NCBI RefSeq assembly: GCF_009296315.1 | Contig: NZ_WHLY01000002.1 | Span: 4,128,501-4,192,500, forward strand | Length of the DNA stretch: 64,000 nt | Direction of reading: 5' to 3' | From: Salmonirosea aquatica | GTDB lineage: Bacteria > Bacteroidota > Bacteroidia > Cytophagales > Spirosomataceae | Shown: one piece after another, positions 33,185 through 42,006 of the stretch | Layout of the letters: each line of letters opens with the position of its first letter | Numbering within the stretch: the first letter of the stretch is position 1 | Translations under genes and position numbers: made by a program | Notes under the pieces: model-generated | Seen by the model: the letters and a program-made list of their open reading frames with translations, nothing else | Told to the model about the DNA's origin: nothing | Database searches by the model: none

Positions 33185-36100
33185 TCAGAATTTAAGGTTC
33201 AAACCAAACACGTAGGTGGCCGAGGTCATCGGTGAACTACCCCCTACGATACCGTTGGCGGTCTCGGGATCTACTAGCTTGTAGGGAGAGAAAATCAGAG
33301 CGTTGTCGGCCGTTGCGTACAGGCGTAGGCTATTGATTCTGATTTTGGAAGTAATCGCTTTGGGGATGGTATAACCCAGGGTGATGTTCCGAATTTTTAC
33401 GAAAGAGCCATCGAAAAACCGGACCGCATCGGAGTACAGGGGAGCCGCGGCGGAGTTGGGTCGGGGAATTTTATTGACCGGATTGTCAACCGTCCAGTAA
33501 TCAAAATTGATGGCATTGTAGCGTCCCTGCCAGTTGTTTCCGCCCAGATTGTGGAAGTCGCTCCGGATGTACTGTCCCTGCCGGGCGTATACCAGAAAAG
33601 AGAAATCAATTCCCTTGTAGCTCAACCGGTTGGTTAGTCCGCCGCTCCACTTGGGTACCGTAGAACCGAGTACCGTCCGGTCGTCGGCGTTGATAACCCC
33701 ATCGGGTTGATTGGTCAGGTTGCCTTCGGCGTCGCGGCCATTGACGTCCGCAATCTTGATGTCACCAGGCTTCTGCTTCACCTTGGCGGCTTCGTCGGCT
33801 TCGCTGGTCTGCCAGATACCTTCTTGTTTGAAATTATAGAAAACGCTGATGGGTTGTCCGATGAACCATTGGTTTCCCACGTCGTCCTTCCCGTTGAATA
33901 ACTCGACGATTTTTTCCTTATTGCTAAATATATTCAGATTCGCTTCCCACTTGAATCCATTGGGTGAGCGGAGGATATTGCCGTTCAGCGATAGCTCCCA
34001 GCCCTGATTGCTGGTGGCGCCAATATTTTGCAAAATAGACTCGTAGCCTGAAGTAATGGGAATCAGACGATTCAGCAGAAGATCGGTCGTGTTGGTCTTG
34101 TACACTTCCAGCGAACCCGTCAGGCGGTCATTCAGTAAGCCAAAATCCATACCCAGGTTCAACGTACTCGAAATCTCCCAGCGAAGGTCAGGGTTCGGGA
34201 TCACGTTCAGCGCGTAGCCGAAGGCTGGGTCATTGCCAAAAGCATACACGGAGCGTTCGAGCCCACCCAGCGTTTGATAGGGAGCAATGGAAGTATTGCC
34301 CACCGCTCCGTACCCAGCCCGGAGTTTCAGGAAGGATAAAACCTTCGCGTTGCTCATAAACGCCTCATCGGAGATCACCCAACCCGCCGATACCGATGGA
34401 AAAAAGGCCCACCTGTTTTTCTGGGAAAGGCGGGAGGAACCGTCCGCCCGGCCCGTCAGGGTAAGCAGGTACCTATCTTTGAAGCTGTAATTGACTCTGC
34501 CCATGTAGGAGAGTAGTCCCCATTTAGTGAGCGAGCTATTGATGCCCGTGACGGTTTCGGCACTGCCCAGATTGTAAAACAAGCTCGATTCGATGGGGAT
34601 GTTCCGGGCGGTAGCTCCCGACGATTCGAAACGATTGGTTTGAGTACTGAACAGTCCTACTACATTGAGTGAGTGATCACCAAACTTGCGGTTGAATGAA
34701 AGAATATTTTCCAGCGTATAGGCGAAGTTCTGCTGGTTGGAAACTCCGGCGGTATTGGCACTTCCGGCTAGCGTACCGCTGTATTGTCCCTGGCGTGAGA
34801 TACTAAAATCCGGACCATAATTCAGGCGGTAGGTAAGCCCTTCGGTGAAAGTGTACTCCCCAAAAATATTGGCAAATACCCGGTACTTTCTGCGCTCATC
34901 GGTGTACTGCCCGGACTGGTATTGCAGCAAGGGGCTGGTGAGCAGTCCTTCGCGGGGGTTGGGGTAGGCAATGAAATTCCCATCGGCATCGTAGGGTTGT
35001 ACCAGGGGTGAAAACTGCAAGGCATTTGTATAGGGAGCATTGGACATCACATTCTGCAAATCACTGGATACCGTCGAACTGACGCCCACGCGAAGCCGCT
35101 CGGTGAGCTTGGTTTCGATGTTGGCCCGGAACGAGTAACGCTGGTAGTCGCTCTGTTGCATAATCCCTTTTTCGTCGTAAAAGGCTCCGGAGAGGTAGTA
35201 GGTCGTATTTTGGTTGCCGCCACTGGCCGAAATCTGGTGCTGCTGCTGCTGTCCGTCCCGTAGGATGAGGTCGAGCCAGTCGGTTTCCACGCCATTTTTG
35301 AGATTATCGATTTCCAGGGTACTGAAGAACGTATTGTCCTTGCTGGCGTCATTGGCGTCGATCCCCCTGGAAACCCGGGAATACTGGGCAAACTGCTCAC
35401 CATTCATCAGGTTCAGGTTCTTCTTGGCTTTCTTGATTCCGTAGTAGCCATCATAACTGATGACCGCCTTGCCCTCTTTGCCTTTCTTGGTGGTGATCAG
35501 GATAACCCCGTTGGCCCCGCGTGAACCGTAAATGGCCACGGCGCTGGCATCCTTAAGTACCTCCATGGACTCGATATCGTTGGGATTGAAATCGTTGATG
35601 CTCACATCCGTCGGGATGCCGTCAATGACATAGAGCGGATTGTTGCTGGCGTTGATCGAGCGGTTTCCCCGGATACGGATGGTAGGAGCGGAGCCTGGAT
35701 TCCCATTGGTACGTACGATATCAACCCCGGCCAGACGACCCTGTGCGTTCTGTAGAAAGTTGGAGGAAGGTGTTTCGGCAATATCCCGGCTGGAAATGCT
35801 GGAAATGGCTCCCGTCAGATCCCGCTTTTTCTGGGTACCATAGCCCACCACAATCACTTCGTTCAGCGCCTTGGTGTCTACACTGAGGCTCAGATTGATC
35901 TGGGCGCGGTTGTTGATGGCTACTTCCTGAGACAAATACCCCACAAAGGAAAAAACCAGGGTACCCTGGCCATCGGGTGCCGCCACGGTGTACAGACCCT
36001 CCTGGTTTGTGGTGGTACCCCGTTGGGTCCCCTTCACCACCACGCTCACTCCGGGCAATCCCTCTCCGCTCTCATCGGTCACCTTGCCGCTCACATTGAA

Positions 36101-36529
36101 GTCCAGAGGAATATTGACAGGAATCGAAAGCGCAGGTACCCTGGTAAGGATCTTCAGATTTTCGGCAACTTCATTCCGCAGGACGATCCGATTACTGACT
36201 TGGAGGAAATTTATTTTCAAAGGCGTCAAAATCCGGTTCAAAACGTCGGCTAATGGTTCGTTACTAGCTTTGATCGTGACCGGCCGTCTAAGATCCACCG
36301 TACGGGAATTGTACGAGAATTTTACCTTGGCCGACTTTTCCAGCGAGGCCAACACCTGGCTGAGCGACTGTCCCGTCGCCTGCACAGAAACCTTTCGATC
36401 AAGCAGTCCCTGGCCCTTTACCGAGGTAGCTAGGGTAATCCCTGAGCACAGCAAGGCTATCGTTATTTGTAGTAGAGATATTTGCACGATTCGATAGAGC
36501 AATCGTTTAGGAGTCAAAGATATTTTCAT
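33185..36529 (-). CDS. SusC/RagA TonB-linked outer-membrane transporter with STN domain
   Basis: A 1114-residue TonB-dependent transporter. Order: signal peptide; secretin/TonB short N-terminal (STN) domain (about 50-110, ASLEKSAKVKFSYNSR); carboxypeptidase-like domain (about 130-215, VSGKVTDESGEGLPGVSVVVKG); plug (about 225-340, ALNEVIVVGYGTQKKRDLTGA and NNPLYVIDGIPTD, with SVEVLKDASAVAIYGSRGANG-like end); then a 22-strand type barrel. The STN domain fits signalling to the FecR anti-sigma factor and ECF sigma factor encoded just upstream. It imports oligosaccharides across the outer membrane with energy from TonB. Confidence 0.96.
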   Translation of the reverse strand: MKISLTPKRLLYRIVQISLLQITIALLCSGITLATSVKGQGLLDRKVSVQATGQSLSQVLASLEKSAKVKFSYNSRTVDLRRPVTIKASNEPLADVLNRILTPLKINFLQVSNRIVLRNEVAENLKILTRVPALSIPVNIPLDFNVSGKVTDESGEGLPGVSVVVKGTQRGTTTNQEGLYTVAAPDGQGTLVFSFVGYLSQEVAINNRAQINLSLSVDTKALNEVIVVGYGTQKKRDLTGAISSISSRDIAETPSSNFLQNAQGRLAGVDIVRTNGNPGSAPTIRIRGNRSINASNNPLYVIDGIPTDVSINDFNPNDIESMEVLKDASAVAIYGSRGANGVILITTKKGKEGKAVISYDGYYGIKKAKKNLNLMNGEQFAQYSRVSRGIDANDASKDNTFFSTLEIDNLKNGVETDWLDLILRDGQQQQHQISASGGNQNTTYYLSGAFYDEKGIMQQSDYQRYSFRANIETKLTERLRVGVSSTVSSDLQNVMSNAPYTNALQFSPLVQPYDADGNFIAYPNPREGLLTSPLLQYQSGQYTDERRKYRVFANIFGEYTFTEGLTYRLNYGPDFSISRQGQYSGTLAGSANTAGVSNQQNFAYTLENILSFNRKFGDHSLNVVGLFSTQTNRFESSGATARNIPIESSLFYNLGSAETVTGINSSLTKWGLLSYMGRVNYSFKDRYLLTLTGRADGSSRLSQKNRWAFFPSVSAGWVISDEAFMSNAKVLSFLKLRAGYGAVGNTSIAPYQTLGGLERSVYAFGNDPAFGYALNVIPNPDLRWEISSTLNLGMDFGLLNDRLTGSLEVYKTNTTDLLLNRLIPITSGYESILQNIGATSNQGWELSLNGNILRSPNGFKWEANLNIFSNKEKIVELFNGKDDVGNQWFIGQPISVFYNFKQEGIWQTSEADEAAKVKQKPGDIKIADVNGRDAEGNLTNQPDGVINADDRTVLGSTVPKWSGGLTNRLSYKGIDFSFLVYARQGQYIRSDFHNLGGNNWQGRYNAINFDYWTVDNPVNKIPRPNSAAAPLYSDAVRFFDGSFVKIRNITLGYTIPKAITSKIRINSLRLYATADNALIFSPYKLVDPETANGIVGGSSPMTSATYVFGLNLKF

Positions 36530-36632
36530 ACTTTTGATTGGTTTGGTTGATACTTTTTACAGGAGTGTTGGCAAAATCATTTCCCCTTTTTTCTCGTTGG
36601 GAACATGTTTTACAGAACATGCCGGGGTACCC

Positions 36633-36667
36633 TGAGCGTCGAGTATGTTACAGCATTTCGACGCTCA
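36633..36667. repeat. 10-bp inverted repeat between fecR and susC
   Basis: TGAGCGTCGA pairs with TCGACGCTCA over a 15-base loop. It lies in the 181-base gap before susC, in the region where the ECF sigma factor might act. No T run follows on the minus strand. It could be a leader hairpin or a regulatory site. Confidence 0.5.
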
Positions 36668-36710
36668 TTTTGTTTAGGGATTTTTCTAATCATGGGCATT
36701 CGGGTTTAGG

Positions 36711-37832
36711 TTAGTTGCATCCATCGGACTGGATCGTGATCTGATTTTCATTGATATAGTAGCGTGTGCGTCGTCCCAGGCTTTCGCAAATTATCTTCAG
36801 CTTTTCCGAAAGTGGCTGATCGTTCAGTGAGGTAGTCAGGTAGCAGTTCGTCAGCTTTTCCGCGGGAAAATCAATCTTCACCAAATACGCCTGCTCGAGG
36901 GTTTTGAATATCTGGGCCACGGGGACATCCGCAAATTCAAAACTCAGTTTCTCAATGTTACTCAGATCCCGGGTGAGGTTTTTCTCCTGCGTCAGGTCCT
37001 CAATTTTCTCAAAAATGCCGCTTTGGCGCGCGAAACGTAAGCCCTGATTCGGTAGAAGAAGTACCTTCTCACTTTCTGGATTTCCAGCTGATTGCGTGGA
37101 GGTGACGTTGACTTTACCCGTCCGAACCACTATCTCCACGTTCTCTTGATCTGTGAAAGCTTTAACCCTGAAACTGGTACCTACCACTTTGGTAACGAGC
37201 TCGTTGGCGTACACATAGAATGGTTTTTCAGGATTCTTGCTTATCTCAAAAAAACCATCCCCGGTTAGGTAAACCGTACGACTGCGTTCATCGAATCTCA
37301 CCGGATAGCGCAACGTACTTCGGGGTTGCAGCAGCACCGAACTGCCATCGGGTAGCATAATGAGCAGCGGATGGTCTGCCGTATTGGTTTTCTGGATCAG
37401 GGTAGCGATCTGATTTTCAGGTGCAGGCGAACTCTGTAATAGTTCAGGAAGGGTACCTGGCCATGCCCTGTATAAACCCATAAGTAATGTACCCGTGATC
37501 AGTACCGAAACGGCAATTTTCCACCAATTCTGTTTCATGAACGGAACTCTGACTGTATTCTGGTAGGGGGTATCGGATGCTTTGATTTTAGCCCAGGTGT
37601 TTTGCAGGGCTTCCTGAATTTCCGGCCGGGAAACCTTTTCCTCCGGTACCCTCATGGCCAACAGCCCAACGCGGGCATCCTTCACGAGTTTGGCCCGCTG
37701 CGGAGTGTCTACGGTCCACTCTTCCCATCCCTGGGTGTCCTCCCCCCTAAGGACCCACCTCTTGAAAGATTCATCGTCCAGGAAGTGCTCCACGGATGTA
37801 TATTGATCTCGCTGCTGCATCTGAAAGTACAT
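36711..37832 (-). CDS. FecR-family anti-sigma factor
   Basis: A 373-residue inner-membrane regulator. The first 105 residues are cytoplasmic and bind the sigma factor; one membrane helix follows (about 105-127, WWKIAVSVLITGTLLMGLY); the periplasmic part has the FecR domain (LPDGSSVLLQPRSTLRYPVRF, ERSRTVYLTGDGFFEI) and a C-terminal DUF4974 domain (LSFEFADVPVAQIFKTLEQAY). It should release its sigma factor when the SusC STN domain senses glycan. It is 65 bases after the sigma factor gene and upstream of susC. Confidence 0.94.
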   Translation of the reverse strand: MYFQMQQRDQYTSVEHFLDDESFKRWVLRGEDTQGWEEWTVDTPQRAKLVKDARVGLLAMRVPEEKVSRPEIQEALQNTWAKIKASDTPYQNTVRVPFMKQNWWKIAVSVLITGTLLMGLYRAWPGTLPELLQSSPAPENQIATLIQKTNTADHPLLIMLPDGSSVLLQPRSTLRYPVRFDERSRTVYLTGDGFFEISKNPEKPFYVYANELVTKVVGTSFRVKAFTDQENVEIVVRTGKVNVTSTQSAGNPESEKVLLLPNQGLRFARQSGIFEKIEDLTQEKNLTRDLSNIEKLSFEFADVPVAQIFKTLEQAYLVKIDFPAEKLTNCYLTTSLNDQPLSEKLKIICESLGRRTRYYINENQITIQSDGCN

Positions 37833-37897
37833 TTCAACAGCAGAGAGGACAGCTTTTCGGGCCGATACTCAGTAAATGGTGATTTTTTTTGAAAAAC

Positions 37898-38491
37898 TTA
37901 AATTATTTCAAAAAGCACCAGCCCCAGTGAAAGCAGGGTACCTTTCAAGTCCCGTCTGAGGCATACTAGGGCTCGGTGAATCAAATTACTGGCAGACTGA
38001 TAGTTGACGTTAAGAATACGGGCGATCTGTTCGGTTTTCAGCCCATGGTGGTACCTCAGGAACAAAGCCTCTTTTTGGCGTGGAGGTAGGGAGTTGAGAT
38101 GCTGATTGAGTTGATAGACCCGGCGGGCTGTTTCTTCATTGGCAATCAGGTGGTCCTCCACCGTGAAAGAAATGGAAAACTCAGCGTCATCCAGGATAGT
38201 GGTTTCCCTGAATATACGGTCACGAGCCTGAAAACGGGCAATGCGCTTGCGGACACAAGCCAGCAGATAGGCTTTCACCACAGCGGATTCGTCCAATGTA
38301 GAACGATACAGCCAAATGCCCGCAAATACATCCTGAACAAAATCCTGAACCCGGTCTGAATCAGGGATAAACGACCTTCCGTAGCGTACTAGGGTAGGGT
38401 AGTATCGCTCGAATAATGCGGTAAACGCCGCCTCATTACCATCGATGAGGCGGTGCCATAGTATTTCGTCGGTAGGAGAAATCACGTGCAC
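37898..38491 (-). CDS. ECF RNA polymerase sigma-70 factor
   Basis: A 197-residue sigma factor. Region 2 is the AAFTALFERYYPTLVRYGRSF to DFVQDVFAGIWLYRS part; region 4 is LNSLPPRQKEALFLRYHHGLKTEQIARILNVNYQSASNLIHRAL. It pairs with the FecR protein encoded next and with SusC to form a trans-envelope signalling set, and probably turns on the susC-susD-sulfatase genes. The gene is divergent from the NtrC-type regulator. Confidence 0.94.
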   Translation of the reverse strand: MHVISPTDEILWHRLIDGNEAAFTALFERYYPTLVRYGRSFIPDSDRVQDFVQDVFAGIWLYRSTLDESAVVKAYLLACVRKRIARFQARDRIFRETTILDDAEFSISFTVEDHLIANEETARRVYQLNQHLNSLPPRQKEALFLRYHHGLKTEQIARILNVNYQSASNLIHRALVCLRRDLKGTLLSLGLVLFEII

Positions 38492-38708
38492 TGGAAGAAG
38501 GTTTACTTTCCCTTTCGAAAAAGCATTAGTAAGAAAATTTACTGATGAGCGGGCTTCAACCTTCGGGCCGTATAAGACTGTGAAGCCTTAGCCAGTGATT
38601 CGGAGGGAGAGGTACCCTGGGCTCGGCACATCCTTGCCAATCCTATTTCTCAAGACGCGTTTTCCTTATAAAGAACCTTCCTATATTCGGGACTAAAATC
38701 AATCGCTT

Positions 38709-40042
38709 GTGCATAAAATCCTGATCATCGACGACGAAGACAAGCTGCGTTCCCTGCTGGCACGTATTATCCGGGCCGAGGGCTTCGAAGTACAGGAAGC
38801 TGCCGATGCAAAAACGGGCCTGCAGTTTTTGGAAAGGCAAACTTTTGAGGTCATTCTGTGCGACGTTAAGCTGCCCGATGCCAATGGCGTAGAGCTGGTC
38901 AAAAAACTGAAAGAAACCGCTCCGGCCACGGAAGTGATCTTGCTGACCGCCTACGGCAACATTCCCGACGGGGTACGGGCCATCCAGCACGGAGCCTTCG
39001 ACTACATCACCAAAGGCAATGACAACGACAAGATCATTCCCCTGATTCACCGGGCCATTGAGAAAACCCAACTGCGCCAACGGGTGGAAAATCTGGAAAA
39101 ACGGGTCGGGGAAAAGTACTCTTTCGATGCCATTCTGGGCCATTCGGTGGCGCTGCGGCGGGTAGTTGAGCTGGCGCAGAAAGTAGCCGCTACCGACGCC
39201 ACGGTGCTGCTGACGGGCGAAACCGGGACCGGCAAAGAGGTTTTTGCCCAGGCCATCCACCAGGCGAGCGGTCGGGCAAGCCGCAGTTTCGTGGCTTTGA
39301 ACTGCAGTACTTTCAGCCGTGACCTGCTGGAAAGTGAGCTGTTCGGTCACGTCAAGGGGGCGTTTACAGGTGCTTTAAATGATAAAAGAGGCTTTATCGA
39401 AGAAGCCGATGGAGGTACCCTGTTTCTGGATGAGATTGGCGAAATGCCGCTGGATTTGCAGGCCAAGCTGTTGCGGGTACTGGAAACCAGTGAATTCATC
39501 CGGGTAGGCGAGCAGAAGCCCCGAAAGTCCGACTTCCGGCTGATTGCGGCAACCAACCGCGATCTGAAAACCGAAAGCGAACAGCAGCGTTTCCGGCCGG
39601 ACCTTTACTTCCGGCTCAATGTGTTCGCGCTGCACCTGCCCCCCTCCGCGAGCGCGTGGCCGACATCGAACCCATGGTCAGGCACTTCATTGCGGAATTC
39701 TGCGCCAAGCTGAAAAAAGTACCCCTGAGCTACGAGGCTGATTTTCTGGCCGCCCTGAAAGCATATTCCTGGCCTGGCAATATCCGCGAACTTCGCAACT
39801 GTTTGGAACGGTCTGTGATCCTGGCCGGAACCGAACCGCTGTCGGCCGCTTTGCTGCCTTTTGAGTTTAGCGTACCTGCCGCTCCCAGTCCGAGTTTGTC
39901 CGCTTTTTCGCTGAACAGCGCCGAGAAATTACAGATTCAGAAAGTCCTCAATCATACCAAAGGAAACAAGGCCGAAGCCGCTCGCCTGCTTGAGATCGGA
40001 ATCGCTACGCTATACCGAAAAATCGAGGAGTATTCCCTCTAA
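38709..40042 (+). pseudogene. NtrC-type sigma-54 response regulator, frameshifted
   Basis: Receiver domain (about 1-118, phosphoacceptor D52 in CDVKLPD), AAA ATPase with Walker A GETGTGKE and the sigma-54 contact loop GAFTGA, then a Fis-type helix-turn-helix (KGNKAEAARLLEIGIATLYRKIEEY). The frame breaks at the six-C run 39639-39644: with one more C the text reads LPPLRERVADIEPMV as in the family; as given it runs into 23 odd residues and stops at 39713, while the C-terminal part continues in another frame to 40042. This may be a sequencing error, a real lesion or a slippery switch. It lies before kdpFABC and may regulate it together with the kinase downstream; start codon is GTG. Confidence 0.85.
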
Positions 40043-40064
40043 AGTACCCTATCAATTTGAGAAG

Positions 40065-40091
40065 AGCCTATCATTTTGATAGGCTTTTTTT
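40065..40091 (+). terminator. terminator after the NtrC-type regulator
   Basis: A nine-base perfect stem (AGCCTATCA and its complement) with a three-base loop is followed by a run of six or more T. It separates the regulator from kdpF, so the kdp genes need their own promoter. Confidence 0.9.
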
Positions 40092-40207
40092 ATGCCTGAA
40101 TTTCTCGAGTCCGCTTCAAGGTTTTGACTTATAGGTAGTTAACCAGACACTGGCTTTTAGCGCACGCTTTTGGCATATCCACTTTCACAAACCAACGAAA
40201 GCTCCGT

Positions 40208-40285
40208 ATGCTCATCTTATTCATCATTTCCATCGCCGTATTTGCCTACATGGCCTACGTGCTGATCAAACCCGAAAAATTCTAA
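40208..40285 (+). CDS. kdpF: KdpF small subunit of the potassium ATPase
   Basis: A 25-residue single-helix protein (MLILFIISIAVFAYMAYVLI, then KPEKF), too short for most gene finders. KdpF stabilises the KdpFABC complex in the inner membrane. It lies three bases before kdpA on the same strand, exactly where kdpF is found in other genomes, and its PEKF end is typical. Confidence 0.9.
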   Translation: MLILFIISIAVFAYMAYVLIKPEKF

Positions 40286-40288
40286 ACT

Positions 40289-41989
40289 ATGAACACACAA
40301 ATCTTCGGTATAGTCCTGATGTACCTTTTGGTCGTATTGCTGGCCGTTCCGCTGGGACGGTACATCGGCAAGGTATTCGACGACGAAAGTACCTGGCTCG
40401 ACAAAATCTTCGATCCGCTGGATCGGCTGATCTTCCAGCTTAGCGGTATCGACTCCCGTGCTTCCCTGACCTGGCAACAAAACCTGGTGGCCCTGCTGGT
40501 CATCAATGGCTGGTGGCTGGTAGTTGCCTTGCTCGTGCTGACCAACATGAGCTGGCTGCCGCTTAATCCTGACGGCAACCCGTCCATGTCGCTCGACCTG
40601 GCGTTCAATACGGCGATCAGTTTCGTGACCAATACCAATCTGCAGCACTACTCCGGCGAATCGTCGCTTTCCTACCTGGGTCAAATGACGCTGATGCTGT
40701 GGCAATTTATCAGCGCGGGAACGGGTCTGGCGATCGTGGCGGTCGTTTTCAAGTCTATGCGGGAAAGTTTGAACCCTTCGCTGGGCAACTTTTACAGGCT
40801 GCTCGTGCGCAGCTGCACACGTATTCTTTTACCACTGGCCATCGTTTCTTCCATCATTTTGGTGTTTGAGGGGGTACCTATGACGTTTGAGGGCCAGGGT
40901 ACCATGACTACCCTGGAAGGCGAAACCGTGGCCGTGAGTCGGGGACCGGTCGCGGCGTTTATTTCCATCAAACAGCTGGGTACCAACGGCGGCGGATTCT
41001 TCGGCGTCAACAGCAGCCATCCGCTCGAAAACCCGACCTACCTCACCAATATCGTCGAGAATGTCAGCATCTTCCTCATTCCCATTGCCTTGCTTTTCGC
41101 GCTGGGCTTCATGCTCAAACGCCGCAAACTGGCTCTGACCATCTTCGGCGTGATGACGCTCGGTTTCTTACTACTGGTCATTCCGGCGGTGACGAGTGAA
41201 CTGGGGGGAAATCCTGCCCTCACAGCGCTGGGAGTAGCGCAAAACGCGGGAAGCATGGAGGGGAAAGAGGTACGCTTCGGGCCGGCGGCTTCGGCCTACT
41301 GGGCCATCAATACCACCGTCACCAGCAATGGCTCGGTCAACGCCATGCACGACAGCATGACCCCGCTCACGGTACTAACTACCCTGCTGGGCATGATGAT
41401 CAACTGCTTCTACGGCGGCGTCGGGGTTGGGTTTCTTAATTTCTACGTATTCATCATTCTGGCCGTCTTTATCAGTGGTCTGATGGTAGGCCGCACGCCC
41501 GAATTGCTGGGCCGTAAAATTGAGGCCAGCGAAATGAAAATCGCCATGGGGATAGCCCTGTTGCATCCCTTTCTGATTCTGGCGGGAACGGCGCTGTCTA
41601 GCTACCTGTATATGCAGAATCCGACTCAACTGGCGGGCTGGCTGAACAACCCGGCCTACCACGGTTTCAGCGAAATGCTGTACGAGTTTACCTCCGCCTC
41701 GGCCAACAACGGCAGCGGTCTGGAAGGATTAGGCGATAATACGCCGTTCTGGAACTACGCCACAGGATTGGTGATGCTGCTGGCGAGGTACCTGCCCATC
41801 ATCGGGCCCGTGGCCATCGCCGGGCAACTCGCCGCCAAGCGCTACACACCCGAAAGCCAGGGTACCCTGCGGGTGGATACAGGTACTTTCGGGGTGCTGA
41901 TTTTCGCGGTCATTTTCATCATTGCTTCCCTGTCCTTTTTCCCCGCCCTGACCCTCGGACCGCTGGCCGAATACTTCTCTCTTTACTGA
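40289..41989 (+). CDS. kdpA: potassium-transporting ATPase subunit KdpA
   Basis: A 566-residue inner-membrane channel-like subunit that selects and passes potassium in the KdpFABC pump. About ten membrane helices; the selectivity-filter-like repeats are seen at SFVTNTNLQHYSGE, KQLGTNGGGFFGVNSSHPLENPT, TTTVTSNGSVNAMHD-like and SASANNGSGLEGLG. Length and features are normal. It follows kdpF and precedes kdpB by 17 bases. Confidence 0.97.
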   Translation: MNTQIFGIVLMYLLVVLLAVPLGRYIGKVFDDESTWLDKIFDPLDRLIFQLSGIDSRASLTWQQNLVALLVINGWWLVVALLVLTNMSWLPLNPDGNPSMSLDLAFNTAISFVTNTNLQHYSGESSLSYLGQMTLMLWQFISAGTGLAIVAVVFKSMRESLNPSLGNFYRLLVRSCTRILLPLAIVSSIILVFEGVPMTFEGQGTMTTLEGETVAVSRGPVAAFISIKQLGTNGGGFFGVNSSHPLENPTYLTNIVENVSIFLIPIALLFALGFMLKRRKLALTIFGVMTLGFLLLVIPAVTSELGGNPALTALGVAQNAGSMEGKEVRFGPAASAYWAINTTVTSNGSVNAMHDSMTPLTVLTTLLGMMINCFYGGVGVGFLNFYVFIILAVFISGLMVGRTPELLGRKIEASEMKIAMGIALLHPFLILAGTALSSYLYMQNPTQLAGWLNNPAYHGFSEMLYEFTSASANNGSGLEGLGDNTPFWNYATGLVMLLARYLPIIGPVAIAGQLAAKRYTPESQGTLRVDTGTFGVLIFAVIFIIASLSFFPALTLGPLAEYFSLY

Positions 41990-42006
41990 CCTAAAATCAT
42001 ATTCTC

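Noticed and set aside
38624-38638. GGCACATCCTTGC, close to a sigma-54 promoter (TGGCAC-N5-TTGC)
   Set aside because: The GG and GC are nine bases apart; sigma-54 promoters need ten almost without exception, and the first T is missing.
40155-40185. TGGCATATCC and GGCTTTTAGCGCACGC words before kdpF as sigma-54 sites
   Set aside because: Neither has GC at the right distance from the GG, so no site can be claimed although one would be expected.
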